Assembly: GCA_013152385.1 (NCBI GenBank)
Contig: JAADGL010000027.1
Location: forward strand, 1-64,000
DNA length: 64,000 nt
Origin: Acidobacteriota bacterium
GTDB taxonomy: Bacteria; Acidobacteriota; Holophagae; Thermotomaculales; Thermotomaculaceae
Reading direction: 5' to 3'
Both the position numbers and the translations under genes were made by a program. Below, piece by piece: positions 45,047 through 54,740 of this stretch. The notes beneath the pieces were generated by a model. It was not told where the DNA came from and searched no databases. It worked only from the letters and a program-made list of their open reading frames with translations. How positions within the stretch are numbered: the stretch's first letter is position 1; each line of letters starts with the position of its first letter.

Positions 45047-47605
45047 TCATTCTGTTTTGTCGTCCCATTTCAGGTCACTGACGGTCAGTACCGGTTCCAG
45101 CAGCGGATGAACCGGCCGGATACGGAAGCGGACACCGAATTTTCCCGTTTGATCCAGTATCAGTTCGCCGGTGAATTCGTGGAGTTCGCTGTCTTTCTGT
45201 TTGCCGTTGTGAAGTGTTGTGATTTCCACAAACTCGAAATTCCCCGAAGCGTTTACTTTGCCGAAATAGGCCTCAACCTGAATGTCTTCCGGGTTCAGGC
45301 CCCCGAGGTCCACCACCACCCGAGTCGGAATGGGTATGCCGACAGGATTTTCCTGTCCTGCGGGGAAGTCTGTACTGACAATTCTGACACGGTTCCAGCA
45401 GGTGGTGACTTTGTGCCGCCACTGATTCAGTCGTTTCAGCGGGGTGTAGTCGTTTTCACGGAAAGCACCGTATTTTTCAGCCGCAGTGAGATAAAAGTTT
45501 TCCATGTAGTCTTCTACCATTCTGTGGGTGTTGAAGAAAGAGCAGACGGTAGTGAGGTTGTTTTTCATTCTGGAAATCCACTCCCTCGGCAGGTTGTCGG
45601 ATGTCCGCTTGTAGAAGGTGGGCACAATTTCATTTTCGAGCAGGTCCAGGATGGCTCTGGCTTCCACTTTGTCCTGATATTCGGTGTCTTCGTATTCTTC
45701 TCCGGCACCGATGGCCCATCCGTTGATTCCGTTGTAGGCTTCACACCACCACCCGTCCAGTACACTCATGTTCAGTGCCCCGTTTGCCGCAGCTTTCATT
45801 CCGCTGGTCCCGCTGGCTTCCAGCGGGCGGCGGGGGTTGTTGAGCCAGACATCCACTCCCTGAACCAGGTAGCGTGCCACGTTGATGTCGTAGTCTTCAA
45901 GAAAAACGACCCGCCGGCGGAAACGCTTGTCTTTCGCGAAATGTACAATCCGTTTGATGATATCTTTTCCCGCCATATCGCGGGGATGCGCTTTTCCGGC
46001 AAAAATGAGCTGAACCGGACGTTTCGGGTCGTTCAGGATGGCAGAAAGCCGGTCCGGATCACTGAAAATCAGGTCTCCGCGTTTGTAGGTGGCAAAGCGT
46101 CTGGCAAATCCGATGGTCAGTGCCTCCGGATCCAGCACTTCCCGGGCGTCCTGAATTTCCTGCTGTTTTGCCCCCCGGCGTTCCAGCGCCTGAATCAGCC
46201 GTTTCCGGGTAAACGCGACCAGACGTTCCCGGCGCCGCTCGTGGGTGCGCCAGAGTTCCGCGTCGGGAATGTCGGAAACCATATCCCATATTTTTTCATT
46301 GTCCGGGTCTTCCACCCATTTGGGGCCGAGGTAGCGGTAGTAGAGCATCGCCATTTCAATGGAAATCCAGGATGGGATGTGTACTCCGTTGGTGATGTGG
46401 TCAATGGGAACTTCTTCGCTTTCCACTGTGGGATAGAGGTCTTTCCACATTCTGCGGGAGACTTTGCCGTGGAGTTCACTGACACCGTTGGCAAAGGCAC
46501 TGTGTTTCAATGCCAGCACTGTCATGCAGAACCCTTCGGATTTGTCTTCCGGGTGAACTCTCCCGAAACCCAGAAATTCATCCATGCCGAATCCCAGTTC
46601 TTTTGCGAAATCGTTGAGGTAACTGGAGATAAGGTCCGGCGGAAATACGTCGTTTCCGGCTGGAACAGGAGTATGGGTGGTAAAGACGGTGGTGGATCGG
46701 ACCAGGAGGGATGCTTCGTCTTTGCTGAGGCCGCTGTTTTGCAGTGACCGGAGCCGTTCCAGCATAACAAAGGCGGAATGGCCTTCATTCAGGTGATAAA
46801 CCGCCGGCTCAATGCCCAGTGTTTCCAACGCCCGAACTCCGCCGATGCCGAGAATGATTTCCTGCTGCAGCCGGTGTTCGATGTCTCCACCGTAGAGCTG
46901 GTCGGTGATGGCCCGGTCCGTATCCGTGTTCAGAGAGTTGTTTGTATCCAGAAAGTAGATGCTGACACGGCCCACGGACAGTTTCCAGATTCTTGCCGCA
47001 ACCTGTCGGCCTTTCATTGGGACGTAAACAGTCAGGGGTTCGTTGGTTTCGGAATCCCGCATCAGCCGGAGCGGCATGTTGTGGAAGTCATTTTCAGGGT
47101 ATTTTTCCTGCTGCCAGCCGTCGGATGTCAGATATTGCCGGAAATAGCCCTGCTGATACATCAAACCGACTCCCACCAGCGGGGCGTTGAGGTCGGACGC
47201 GGATTTGATGTGATCCCCCGCCAGCACGCCCAGGCCACCGGAATAGTTGGGGACCGAGTCGTTGACGCCGAATTCAGCGGAAAAATAGGCAACACGGAAA
47301 TCCCGGTCAATTCCAAGGGCAAATTGAAAGAAATGGCGGTCTTCAACGTAACGGTGAAATTCGTCCGAAACCCGTTTCATGTGGGTGAGAAAGCCGTCAT
47401 CCGTTGCCAGGTCGTTGAGCCGCTTCTGTTCCACTCTTCCCAGCATTAAAACCGGATTGTGATTGCATTTTTCCCAGAGTTCCCGATCCAGCCGCATGAA
47501 CAGTGTCAATGCTTCCGGATTCCATGTGTGCCAGAGGTTGTATGCCAGCTCTTTCAGCGGCGCCAGTTCTTCCGGCAGATTGGGTACAACGTTGAATACT
47601 TGCAT
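45047..47605 (-). CDS. glgP: Alpha-glucan phosphorylase, short bacterial/archaeal type
   Basis: An 852-residue GT35 phosphorylase of the TIGR02094-like form. The PLP-binding lysine lies in ASGTSGMKAAANGALNMS. Other family blocks are YFSAEFGVNDSVPNYSGGLG, HLNEGHSAFV and RFATYKRGDLIFSD. It releases glucose-1-phosphate from storage glucans or maltodextrins. No other glycogen genes are adjacent. It lies 20 bases after the NAD kinase stop in a minus-strand series. Confidence 0.95.
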   Translation of the reverse strand: MQVFNVVPNLPEELAPLKELAYNLWHTWNPEALTLFMRLDRELWEKCNHNPVLMLGRVEQKRLNDLATDDGFLTHMKRVSDEFHRYVEDRHFFQFALGIDRDFRVAYFSAEFGVNDSVPNYSGGLGVLAGDHIKSASDLNAPLVGVGLMYQQGYFRQYLTSDGWQQEKYPENDFHNMPLRLMRDSETNEPLTVYVPMKGRQVAARIWKLSVGRVSIYFLDTNNSLNTDTDRAITDQLYGGDIEHRLQQEIILGIGGVRALETLGIEPAVYHLNEGHSAFVMLERLRSLQNSGLSKDEASLLVRSTTVFTTHTPVPAGNDVFPPDLISSYLNDFAKELGFGMDEFLGFGRVHPEDKSEGFCMTVLALKHSAFANGVSELHGKVSRRMWKDLYPTVESEEVPIDHITNGVHIPSWISIEMAMLYYRYLGPKWVEDPDNEKIWDMVSDIPDAELWRTHERRRERLVAFTRKRLIQALERRGAKQQEIQDAREVLDPEALTIGFARRFATYKRGDLIFSDPDRLSAILNDPKRPVQLIFAGKAHPRDMAGKDIIKRIVHFAKDKRFRRRVVFLEDYDINVARYLVQGVDVWLNNPRRPLEASGTSGMKAAANGALNMSVLDGWWCEAYNGINGWAIGAGEEYEDTEYQDKVEARAILDLLENEIVPTFYKRTSDNLPREWISRMKNNLTTVCSFFNTHRMVEDYMENFYLTAAEKYGAFRENDYTPLKRLNQWRHKVTTCWNRVRIVSTDFPAGQENPVGIPIPTRVVVDLGGLNPEDIQVEAYFGKVNASGNFEFVEITTLHNGKQKDSELHEFTGELILDQTGKFGVRFRIRPVHPLLEPVLTVSDLKWDDKTE

Positions 47606-47625
47606 AAAATGCCTCCGGGGAGCGG

Positions 47626-48519
47626 TTACCGCTCACCCCATTTCAATTTTGCTTTCAGAACTTCAAAATAGTATGTTCCGGTTGGTTTGATCAGGCGGAC
47701 CATCCGGTCACTCCGTTTTACCTGCAGGCGGTAGTTGGAGAAAAACCGGAATCCCAGCTGTCCGTCAAAGGTTACATAGACATTTTCATGGGGCCGGTTC
47801 AGAGAAATTTCAATGACCGAACCGGCGTCCAGTACAATGGGGCGGTTGGTCAGCGAATGGGGGCAGATGGGCGTTACCGCCAGCACGTCGGTGTTGGGAA
47901 AGATGATGGCGCCGCCGGCTGCGAGAGAGTACGCGGTGGAGCCTGTGGGTGTGGACACAATCAGGCCATCCGATTTGTAATCGGATGCAAAAAACCCGTC
48001 AATGGTCAGTTTCAAGTCCATAATCCGGGCCAGTGCGGCTTTGTTCACCACCACGTCGTTCAGCACGGTTTCACTGACAATGGTTTCATCACCCGGCCCG
48101 ATGATTTCTCCGTGGAGCATCAGCCTTTTGTCGTAGGTGAATTTGCCCTCAATCAGCTGCTCCAGTGCCGCTTCAATTCGGTCTACCGGGGTTTCAGTGA
48201 GAAAGCCCAGGTGTCCGAGGTTTACGCCGAAAATCGGCACTTCGCGCTGACTCATCATCCGTGCCAGAGACAGCAGTGTTCCGTCGCCGCCCAGCACAAT
48301 GACCATGTCCACCGTATCGCAGAATTGTTCTTTTGAAATTCGTTTAAACCGGTTGTTCAGGCTGCTGTCCATCACGGTTTCCGGTATTTCCTGGTATCGA
48401 AGGGCATATTCCAGCCCCCATTTTTCCAGAGAACCGGCAATGGCTTTGAAAGAGCGGTTCAGCCTGTCGGCATCCGCTTTGGGTTTGTAAACCACACCGA
48501 TTTTTCTGAAATCAGCCAT
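47626..48519 (-). CDS. nadK: NAD kinase
   Basis: A 297-residue NAD kinase with the GGDGTLLSLAR phosphate-binding motif, NLGHLGFLTE and TPTGSTAYSLAAGG. It phosphorylates NAD+ to NADP+. It overlaps the upstream TlyA gene by eight bases, a frequent pairing in bacteria. Confidence 0.97.
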   Translation of the reverse strand: MADFRKIGVVYKPKADADRLNRSFKAIAGSLEKWGLEYALRYQEIPETVMDSSLNNRFKRISKEQFCDTVDMVIVLGGDGTLLSLARMMSQREVPIFGVNLGHLGFLTETPVDRIEAALEQLIEGKFTYDKRLMLHGEIIGPGDETIVSETVLNDVVVNKAALARIMDLKLTIDGFFASDYKSDGLIVSTPTGSTAYSLAAGGAIIFPNTDVLAVTPICPHSLTNRPIVLDAGSVIEISLNRPHENVYVTFDGQLGFRFFSNYRLQVKRSDRMVRLIKPTGTYYFEVLKAKLKWGER

Positions 48520-49321
48520 CTTTTACAACCTTTTCAATTTCATTTTTCATAGCATTCAGTGTAGCACCGCCACCCTGTATTTGCAACCTGAGAAGGTACT
48601 CGGTATTCCCCTTCCGGCCAATAACGGGAGACCGGGCAAGCCCCCCCGGAACCAGCCCGGTTTCGATGGTAAATTCAATTATATCTTCCAAAACGCGAAT
48701 GTGTTTACGTTTGTCTCTGATGACGCCGTTTTTTTCCACTTCATTCCGCCCCACCTCAAACTGCGGTTTGACAAGGATAACAGCGTCAAATGGCTGGGTG
48801 TCATCAATAATGCCGGGGAAAACCGGTATCAGTTTTTTGACGGAAATAAAACTGACATCCATACAGATAAATGAAACCGGTTCGCCCAAATCTTCCGGTT
48901 TCAGAAATCTCGCGTTGAAGTTTTCCATTACCACTACCCGGTTGTTCCGGCGCAGTTTGTAATCCAGCTGGTTGGTTCCCGAATCAATGGCAAAAACTTT
49001 TTTTGCTCCCCGTTGCAGCAGACAATCGGTAAATCCGCCGGTGGAAGACCCGAAATCCGCGCAAGTCCGGCCGCTTACGTCAATTCTGAAAACATCCAGC
49101 GCATGTTGGAGTTTCAACCCGCCGCGGCCCACAAAGGGATGCAGTTTTTCTTTCAGATGCAGGACGGTATTTTCCGGCAGCATTTCCCCCGGTTTTTCCA
49201 CTCTCCGGTTCTCCGTGTGAACCAGCCCCGCCATAATGCTTCTCCGGGCTTCTTCCCGGGAGCGGGTCAGCCCCTGCGTTACCGCCAGAATATCCGCCCG
49301 TTTTTTCCCAGCTTTTCCCAT
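48512..49321 (-). CDS. tlyA: TlyA-family rRNA 2'-O-methyltransferase
   Basis: A 269-residue protein with an N-terminal S4 RNA-binding domain (MAGLVHTENRRVEKPGEML region), then a FtsJ/RrmJ-like SAM domain with ADFGSSTGGFTDCLLQRGA and ICMDVSFISVKKLIP. Mycobacterial TlyA methylates 16S and 23S rRNA cytidines; the older haemolysin name is not supported. It is the first of a minus-strand run with nadK and glgP. Confidence 0.95.
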   Translation of the reverse strand: MGKAGKKRADILAVTQGLTRSREEARRSIMAGLVHTENRRVEKPGEMLPENTVLHLKEKLHPFVGRGGLKLQHALDVFRIDVSGRTCADFGSSTGGFTDCLLQRGAKKVFAIDSGTNQLDYKLRRNNRVVVMENFNARFLKPEDLGEPVSFICMDVSFISVKKLIPVFPGIIDDTQPFDAVILVKPQFEVGRNEVEKNGVIRDKRKHIRVLEDIIEFTIETGLVPGGLARSPVIGRKGNTEYLLRLQIQGGGATLNAMKNEIEKVVKDG

Positions 49322-49447
49322 GTTCCTCCCGCGCAGCTTTGCTCGCGGCAGTGCACGCGCGGATGGGTGAAGGAGAAGAATCAGGGGATTGACTGTCCCT
49401 GCTTTTGCCGCCCTTCACCCGGCACGCATTACGCTTCGCTTCTTTTC
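49322..49447. other. Intergenic stretch with partial REP-like similarity
   Basis: The segment CTGTCCCTGCTTTTGC near 49395-49410 is close to CTGTCCCTGTTTTGC in the hairpin at 42476-42490. Several short inverted repeats (GCGCGG, CCGCGC) are also present. No gene is evident. Confidence 0.35.
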
Positions 49448-50587
49448 TTATTTCAACAGGCTCCTGGCAATGACCATCCTCTGAATCTCGGAGGTTCCCT
49501 CGTAGATGGTGGTAACCCTGGCATCCCGGTAGAGGCGTTCAATTTTGTATTCCTTGGAATAGCCGTAGCCGCCGTGAATCTGAAGCCCTTCATAGGTGCA
49601 GAAAATAGCGGCTTCGGAGGCGTACAGTTTGGCAGAGGAGGAGAGGCGGGAATCCGGTGTCCCTTTCCCGTCCAGCCAGCCGGCTTTCAGAATCAGCAGT
49701 TCCGCCGCTTCAATCCGGGTTGCCATATCTGCCAGTTTGAACTGAATCGCCTGATTTTTTACCAGCGGTTTGCCAAACTGCTGCCGTTCTCCGGCATAGC
49801 GTACCGCTTCCGCCAGAGCGCCTTTCGCAATACCAAGTGCCTGCGCGCCGATTCCGATTCGCGAATGGTCCAGTGTCCGGAGTGCAATTTTCAGCCCCAT
49901 GCCTTCTTCGCCCAGCAGGTTCTCCGCCGGCACTTCCAGGTCTTCAATGGTAATCATGCAGGTTTTAGATGCCCGCATTCCCATTTTATCTTCCGGCTTA
50001 TTGACAATGAAACCGGGAGAATCCGCGTCCACAATGAAGGCGGAAAGCCCCTTATGCCCCTTCGACGGGTCGGTAAGGGCAATCAAAACGAAATATTTTC
50101 CCACGGAAGCATTGGTAATCCACGCTTTGGAACCGTTTAAAATATACTTGTCTCCCTGTTTAACTGCTTTGGTTTTCAACCCCCCGGCATCGGAACCGGC
50201 TCCCGGCTCTGTCAGGCAGAAACCGCCGATTACTTCACCGGAAGCAAGACGGGGCAGAAAGTTCTGTTTCTGTTCTTCTGTACCGAAATTGTAGATAGGG
50301 GCACAGCAAACCGAGTTGTTAACACTCATGGTTACGGCCACGGAGGGGTCTTCCCTTGCCAGTTCTTCCACCGCAATGAGGTAGGAAATGACATCTGCCC
50401 CTGCACCGCCGTACTCTTCCGGAATAAATGCCCCCATCAAGCCCAATTCTCCGAGCTTGGCAATTGCTTCGGCGGGGAATGTGGAATTTTTATCCCGTTC
50501 CGCCGCACCGGGCGCCAGTTCATTGACAGCAAAATCCCGGACCATTTTCCGGAACAATCCGTGTTCTTCTTCAAATTGGAAATTCAT
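49448..50587 (-). CDS. Acyl-CoA dehydrogenase
   Basis: A 379-residue FAD enzyme of the short/medium-chain acyl-CoA dehydrogenase family. [17 protein letters not shown] contacts FAD, and the catalytic-base glutamate is in [13 protein letters not shown]. It oxidises acyl-CoA to enoyl-CoA and passes electrons to ETF. Chain length cannot be assigned. It lies four bases after the second dehydrogenase, an operon of two paralogues ([13 protein letters not shown] in both). Substrates may differ, for example a branched or short acyl-CoA pair. Confidence 0.93.
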   Translation of the reverse strand: MNFQFEEEHGLFRKMVRDFAVNELAPGAAERDKNSTFPAEAIAKLGELGLMGAFIPEEYGGAGADVISYLIAVEELAREDPSVAVTMSVNNSVCCAPIYNFGTEEQKQNFLPRLASGEVIGGFCLTEPGAGSDAGGLKTKAVKQGDKYILNGSKAWITNASVGKYFVLIALTDPSKGHKGLSAFIVDADSPGFIVNKPEDKMGMRASKTCMITIEDLEVPAENLLGEEGMGLKIALRTLDHSRIGIGAQALGIAKGALAEAVRYAGERQQFGKPLVKNQAIQFKLADMATRIEAAELLILKAGWLDGKGTPDSRLSSSAKLYASEAAIFCTYEGLQIHGGYGYSKEYKIERLYRDARVTTIYEGTSEIQRMVIARSLLK

Positions 50588-50591
50588 AAAC

Positions 50592-51737
50592 TCAATACTC
50601 TTTCAAAAGCGATGCCGAAATAACAATGCGCTGAATTTCGGAAGTTCCTTCATAAATTTCAAGAATTTTTGCATCCCGGAACAGCCGTTCCATCGGATAT
50701 TCCTTCATGTAGCCGTAACCACCGAAAATCTGGACCCCTTTGGTAGCGGCTTTCATGGCTGTTTCGGCGGCAAAAACCTTTGCCATGCTGGTAATCTTAT
50801 TGCAGCGGCCGCCCTGCTGTTTGCAGTCCGCACCTTTGTAGGTGAGAAGCCGTGCCGCTTCCAGCTCCGTTGCCATATCGGCGAGAAACCACTGAATTGC
50901 CTGGTTGGCGGCAATGGGTTTGCCGAACTGTACCCGTTCTTTCGCATATTTTACAGATTCGTCCAGAACCGCCTGAGCCACACCGACACCCTGTGCCGCA
51001 ATACCGATCCGGGCACCGTCCAGGGTAGCCAGCGCGATTTTATATCCCTGCCCCTCTTCTCCCAGCAGGTTTTCCGCCGGTACTTTCATGTCTTCAAAAT
51101 ACAGTTCCGCCGTGCCGCTGGCGTTGATTCCCAGCTTGTCTTCCACCGTGCCGAGATTGTAGCCTTCAAAATCTTTTTCCACGATGAAAGCGGAAATTCC
51201 GTGATGGCCGGCAGACTTATCGGTAACTGCAAAAACAATGGCAACATCCGCGTTTGTGGCACAGGTGATAAAAATCTTGGTACCGTTGACAATGTAATAA
51301 TCACCGTCTTTTACTGCTGTGGTTTTGGTGGCGCCGGCATCGGAGCCTGCGCCGGGCTCTGTCAGCGCGAAGCAGCCCAGTTTTTCTCCCATTGCCAGCG
51401 GTTTCAGATATTTTTCCTTCTGGGCGTCGGTGCCGAATTTCATCAGCGGGTCGCAGACCAGAGAGTTGTTCACAGACAGAATGACACCGGTGGATGCGCA
51501 TGCCCGGGAAATTTCTTCCATCATAATGGCATAAGACAGGTAATCCATTCCGGCACCGCCCCATTCTTCCGGTATCGCCACACCCATAAAGCCCAGTTCA
51601 GCACATTCTTTCAGGATATCCACCGGGAATTCGTGGGTCCGGTCCCGTTCCGCAGCGCCGGGTTTGACCCGGTTATCCGCAAATTTGTGCGCCATTTCCT
51701 TCATCATCTGTTGTTCTTCGGTTAATTGAAAATCCAT
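50592..51737 (-). CDS. Acyl-CoA dehydrogenase, butyryl-CoA-like
   Basis: A 381-residue acyl-CoA dehydrogenase, full length. It has [37 protein letters not shown] and [17 protein letters not shown], with the catalytic Glu in YEGT. The N-terminal [16 protein letters not shown] and the short-chain substrate pocket resemble butyryl-CoA dehydrogenases. AAGGTGAAAT precedes the ATG. It is the first gene of the pair and would feed ETF and the Fe-S oxidoreductase elsewhere in the window. Confidence 0.94.
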   Translation of the reverse strand: MDFQLTEEQQMMKEMAHKFADNRVKPGAAERDRTHEFPVDILKECAELGFMGVAIPEEWGGAGMDYLSYAIMMEEISRACASTGVILSVNNSLVCDPLMKFGTDAQKEKYLKPLAMGEKLGCFALTEPGAGSDAGATKTTAVKDGDYYIVNGTKIFITCATNADVAIVFAVTDKSAGHHGISAFIVEKDFEGYNLGTVEDKLGINASGTAELYFEDMKVPAENLLGEEGQGYKIALATLDGARIGIAAQGVGVAQAVLDESVKYAKERVQFGKPIAANQAIQWFLADMATELEAARLLTYKGADCKQQGGRCNKITSMAKVFAAETAMKAATKGVQIFGGYGYMKEYPMERLFRDAKILEIYEGTSEIQRIVISASLLKEY

Positions 51738-52178
51738 ATTTCACCTTCCTTAAAAAAATTACCGTTAAATCCGGTCTAATTGTACCAGAAATTACCTTTC
51801 CCGGCGGTGGAAAATGAGTGTGAACCGTGATGTATTTTGAAAGATGAGAAGCAAGATACGGCCGGGCATGATTGTTCTGTGGAGTCCTGGCCCCGGCTCT
51901 ATTCTTTTTCAAAGCGACAAAAATCAGAAATACGTTGTTAAACGATGCAATTGCGTGGATTCGGATTACTTTGAAACGTGCGGGAAAGTGTGAAATGCAG
52001 TGGAATGTGACGATGCCGGCGGTGTAACAGCAGAAGATGCGGCCGAATGCCTTGCGTTTACAAAAGAATTCCGGGGAATTGTTCTCACCCGGCAGAAAAA
52101 ACATCACCCTGAACTGTCTCCTTGAATTATCTCTTTCCCCGCGAACCGGAGTCCCTGAATTTTTCCCCAAGTTTTTTC
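51738..52178. other. 440-base stretch without a supported gene
   Basis: Between the acyl-CoA dehydrogenase start and the trp leader promoter. A minus-strand open frame crosses it but runs into the dehydrogenase and lacks recognisable features. I see no operator or RNA here. It could be remains of a gene or a spacer with long leaders. Confidence 0.5.
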
Positions 52179-52207
52179 TTGACACATGGCGGCGTACCGT
52201 GTAAAGT
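52179..52207 (+). promoter_or_regulatory. Sigma-70 promoter of the trpB leader
   Basis: TTGACA at 52179-52184, 17 bases, then TAAAGT at 52202-52207. The leader peptide ATG is 31 bases downstream of the -10 box. Confidence 0.7.
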
Positions 52208-52237
52208 GCTTTTCAATACTTTTTGAAGGAGGTCGCC

Positions 52238-52303
52238 ATGAAAAAAATCGCATGTAAGTCCACACGGCTGATCGAGGTTGCCTCCTGGGTTTGGCGAAGC
52301 TGA
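52238..52303 (+). CDS. trpL: Trp leader peptide (attenuation)
   Basis: A 21-codon frame with a strong ribosome site (GAAGGAGG six bases before ATG 52238). It starts MKKIACKS and ends with EVASWVWRS and TGA; the two Trp codons, TGG at 52286 and 52292, are one codon apart. Position, strong Shine-Dalgarno and clustered rare Trp codons before trpB are the classic hallmarks of ribosome-mediated attenuation: stalling at the TGG codons when tryptophan is scarce would favour trpB expression. The coding claim is inferred from sequence only. Confidence 0.8.
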   Translation: MKKIACKSTRLIEVASWVWRS

Positions 52304-52339
52304 CCATCGTTTCTTTCTTCCTTTAGACAAATCAGTAAT

Positions 52340-52375
52340 GGATGCCGCAGATTCGGCACCCGCATTTTAAATTTT
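52340..52375 (+). terminator. Candidate attenuator hairpin before trpB
   Basis: GGATGCCG (52340-52347) and CGGCACCC (52354-52361) form an eight-base stem with one A-C mismatch around CAGATT, followed by GCATTTTAAATTTT. It lies between the leader stop and trpB. The T run is broken, so termination efficiency is doubtful, and I could not find a clear competing antiterminator pairing with the Trp-codon segment. Confidence 0.45.
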
Positions 52376-52417
52376 GTACGAATTCTGCCTTTGCGCAGTT
52401 TTTTGAAGGAGAACACT

Positions 52418-53611
52418 ATGTCGATTTCTACACAAACTCAGGAAAAAACAGGATTTTTCGGTTCTTTTGGCGGCAGTTATGTGCCGGAACCCCTTGTTCC
52501 CATCCTTGCCGAACTGGCAGATGCCTATGAGACCATTGTTCCCACCGAGTCTTTTCAACAGGAGTTGGCCTGTTTTTTGAAGCAGTATGCCGGACGGCCG
52601 TCACCGCTTTATTTTGCCGAGCGTCTGACAGCCTACGCGGGTGGCGCGAAAATTTATCTGAAACGGGAAGATTTGAACCACACCGGTGCACATAAAATCA
52701 ACCATACTCTCGGAGAGGGCCTGCTGGCCCGGCGGATGGGAAAAAAGAAGCTTATCGCAGAGACCGGTGCCGGCCAGCATGGGGTGGCAACCGCGACTGT
52801 TGCGGCGCTGTTCGGATTTGACTGTGATGTGTATATGGGTGCCGTGGATGTGGAAAAACAGGCACCGAATGTATTGAGAATGAAACTCCTCGGTGCCAAT
52901 GTGATTCCGGTGACAGACGGAGCGGCTACTTTGAAAGAGGCGGTGGATGCGGCGCTGATGGCATTTGTTCACGATCATGAGAATGTCTTTTACGCCCTGG
53001 GTTCCGCTGTCGGCCCCCATCCCTATCCCTCAATGGTCCGGGATTTTCAGAAAATAGTAGGGATTGAGGCAAAGCAGCAGATTCTGGAACATGAGGGGAG
53101 CCTGCCGGATTATCTCATTGCCTGTGTCGGAGGCGGCAGCAACGCCATCGGCCTTTTTCACAATTTTCTTGGGGATGAAGATGTGAAAATTATTGGCGTT
53201 GAGCCTTCGGGGAAGAGCCTGAAAGTGGGAGAACACGCCGCGTCACTGACCTTCGGCGAGGAGGGGATTATGCACGGATTCAACTCCATCATGCTGAAGG
53301 ACGAAAACGGTGAGCCGGCTCCGGTGTATTCCATTGCTTCCGGGCTGGATTATCCATCGGTGGGCCCTCAGCACGCCCACCTGAAACAGATTGGCAGGGC
53401 CAGCTATGAAATGGCATCGGACCGGGAAGCGCTGGATGCGTTCCGGCTTCTTTCCCGGTTGGAAGGCATTATTCCCGCCATCGAATCGGCCCATGCTGTG
53501 GCATATGCTGTGAAACTGGCGGCAAAACTACCGGCTGATAAGGTAATTGTTGTCAATTTGTCCGGCCGGGGGGACAAAGATATGGAAAGTTTGGCACCTT
53601 ATTTGAAATAG
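52418..53611 (+). CDS. trpB: Tryptophan synthase beta subunit
   Basis: A 397-residue TrpB1-type enzyme. PLP lysine in [14 protein letters not shown], cofactor-binding [10 protein letters not shown], and [13 protein letters not shown] at the N terminus. It condenses serine with indole. ATG 52418 has GAAGGAG seven bases upstream; a TTG at 52391 would lie in the leader. trpA and the rest of the pathway are not adjacent, so it is an orphan here, yet it carries its own leader peptide. A stand-alone TrpB could salvage indole or pair with a TrpA encoded elsewhere. Confidence 0.95.
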   Translation: MSISTQTQEKTGFFGSFGGSYVPEPLVPILAELADAYETIVPTESFQQELACFLKQYAGRPSPLYFAERLTAYAGGAKIYLKREDLNHTGAHKINHTLGEGLLARRMGKKKLIAETGAGQHGVATATVAALFGFDCDVYMGAVDVEKQAPNVLRMKLLGANVIPVTDGAATLKEAVDAALMAFVHDHENVFYALGSAVGPHPYPSMVRDFQKIVGIEAKQQILEHEGSLPDYLIACVGGGSNAIGLFHNFLGDEDVKIIGVEPSGKSLKVGEHAASLTFGEEGIMHGFNSIMLKDENGEPAPVYSIASGLDYPSVGPQHAHLKQIGRASYEMASDREALDAFRLLSRLEGIIPAIESAHAVAYAVKLAAKLPADKVIVVNLSGRGDKDMESLAPYLK

Positions 53612-53687
53612 AAGTTCCGGGACTGGATATTTGTTTCTTCTTGCCGGGGATGCCGGCGGATAAATTGTAAAATTACAGGAGAATTTT

Positions 53688-54578
53688 ATGTTTTTGATAA
53701 AAAGATTGTCTTATCTGGTTTTTCTTACAGTTGCGTTATCCTCATTTGCCGGGACCGGGGCGGAGTATGTCAACGGTGTTGAGGGGATTAAAGCAGCCTC
53801 GGTTCCGCCGCCGGGTTTATACAGCCGGAATTATGTGGTGTTTTATTCGGCAGACACGTTGAGGGGGCCGGATGGCGGAAAGGTTCCTGTCGGGTTTGAT
53901 GCCGATGTGTCCGCAGTGGTGAGCCGGTTGCTTTACATTACGAAATACAAATTTCTCGGGGCGGACTACGGTTTTGATGTTACGGTTCCGCTGATTCGGA
54001 CATCATTGGGAATTGATGCGCTGTCGCTGGATGAAACCCGGGCCGGGCTTGGGGATATCATTATAGAACCGGTGATTTTAAGCTGGCATTTTAAACAGGC
54101 CGATTTGTCTGCGGCAGCGGGACTTTATTTCAAGACCGGAAATTTTGCCGCCGGCCATCCGGCTTCGCCGGGGAAGGATTACGGCACTACAATGTTTACG
54201 CTGGGGGGGACACTTTATCTGGACAGGAGCCGAAAGACCACTTTTTCCATTCTCGGCCGTTACGAAACCCACGGGACTGACGGCAGTACCGGGATTTCTC
54301 CCGGAAATGATTTCCATTTTGAGTTTGGTATCGGCCACACGTTCGGCCGGTTTACCGATGTTGGAATTGCCGGATATGCCGCATGGCAGGTCAGTGCGGA
54401 TTCCGGTGCTGTTACCGGCCCGGATGTCCGGGACCGGATTATGGCGCTGGGGCCGGAAATCAGTACGGTGCTGCCGAAGGCCGGGCTTATGATTTCCGTC
54501 CGGGTGCTGAAGGAGTTTAACGCGGTGGACCGGCCGGAGGGCTGGATTGCTGTGACCACACTGACGCACCGGTTTTAA
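53688..54578 (+). CDS. Outer-membrane protein of the phenol-degradation MetA/SphA-like transporter family
   Basis: A 296-residue exported barrel protein. The signal peptide (LVFLTVALSSFAGTGAEY) precedes strands with family features: VPPPGLYSRNYVVFY, RAGLGDIIIEPVILSWHF, FKTGNFAAGHPASPG and a C-terminal HRF ending in Phe. This matches the Phenol_MetA_deg pattern of predicted outer-membrane transporters, often tied to hydrophobic substrates, but substrates are unknown. It lies 76 bases after trpB and ends at a strong terminator, so it may belong to the same transcript. Confidence 0.8.
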   Translation: MFLIKRLSYLVFLTVALSSFAGTGAEYVNGVEGIKAASVPPPGLYSRNYVVFYSADTLRGPDGGKVPVGFDADVSAVVSRLLYITKYKFLGADYGFDVTVPLIRTSLGIDALSLDETRAGLGDIIIEPVILSWHFKQADLSAAAGLYFKTGNFAAGHPASPGKDYGTTMFTLGGTLYLDRSRKTTFSILGRYETHGTDGSTGISPGNDFHFEFGIGHTFGRFTDVGIAGYAAWQVSADSGAVTGPDVRDRIMALGPEISTVLPKAGLMISVRVLKEFNAVDRPEGWIAVTTLTHRF

Positions 54579-54670
54579 AGCCGCTGGCAGCCTGCGGCGG
54601 GCAGAAGCAGGTGCAAGTGTAAGCGCAGAAAGAACAGGAAATGGGGTGTAGAAAAGTAACGCGTGTTAAA

Positions 54671-54703
54671 AAAAACGGGAGAGGGCAGCCTCTCCCGTTT
54701 TTT
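54671..54703. terminator. Bidirectional terminator between the barrel gene and pepD
   Basis: CGGGAGAGG (54676-54684) and CCTCTCCCG (54689-54697) form a perfect nine-base stem with a GCAG loop. It is flanked by A5 on the left and T6 on the right, so it can end transcription from both converging genes. Confidence 0.95.
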
Positions 54704-54740
54704 GTTCTGAAAGTTAAACTTTTTTCACCGATACGGTGTT

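Noticed and set aside
45107-46747. Long plus-strand open frame opposite glucan phosphorylase
   Set aside because: It is the antisense of a clearly recognisable enzyme, has low-complexity F/V-rich content and no ribosome site or family motif.
49013-51725. Long plus-strand frames opposite the two acyl-CoA dehydrogenases and tlyA
   Set aside because: Antisense shadows of well-supported genes; composition is not protein-like.
51673-52185. Minus-strand 170-codon frame upstream of the acyl-CoA dehydrogenase
   Set aside because: It overlaps the start of the dehydrogenase and shows no motif or clear start signal; the spacing fits a leader region better.
52391-52417. TTG 52391 as start of trpB
   Set aside because: ATG 52418 has a well-spaced GAAGGAG, and the TTG falls in the leader.
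52208-52417. T-box riboswitch before trpB
   Set aside because: No T-box AG-bulge or UGGN-like anti-terminator organisation was visible; the TGG codons are in a translatable frame with a strong ribosome site, which fits a leader peptide better.
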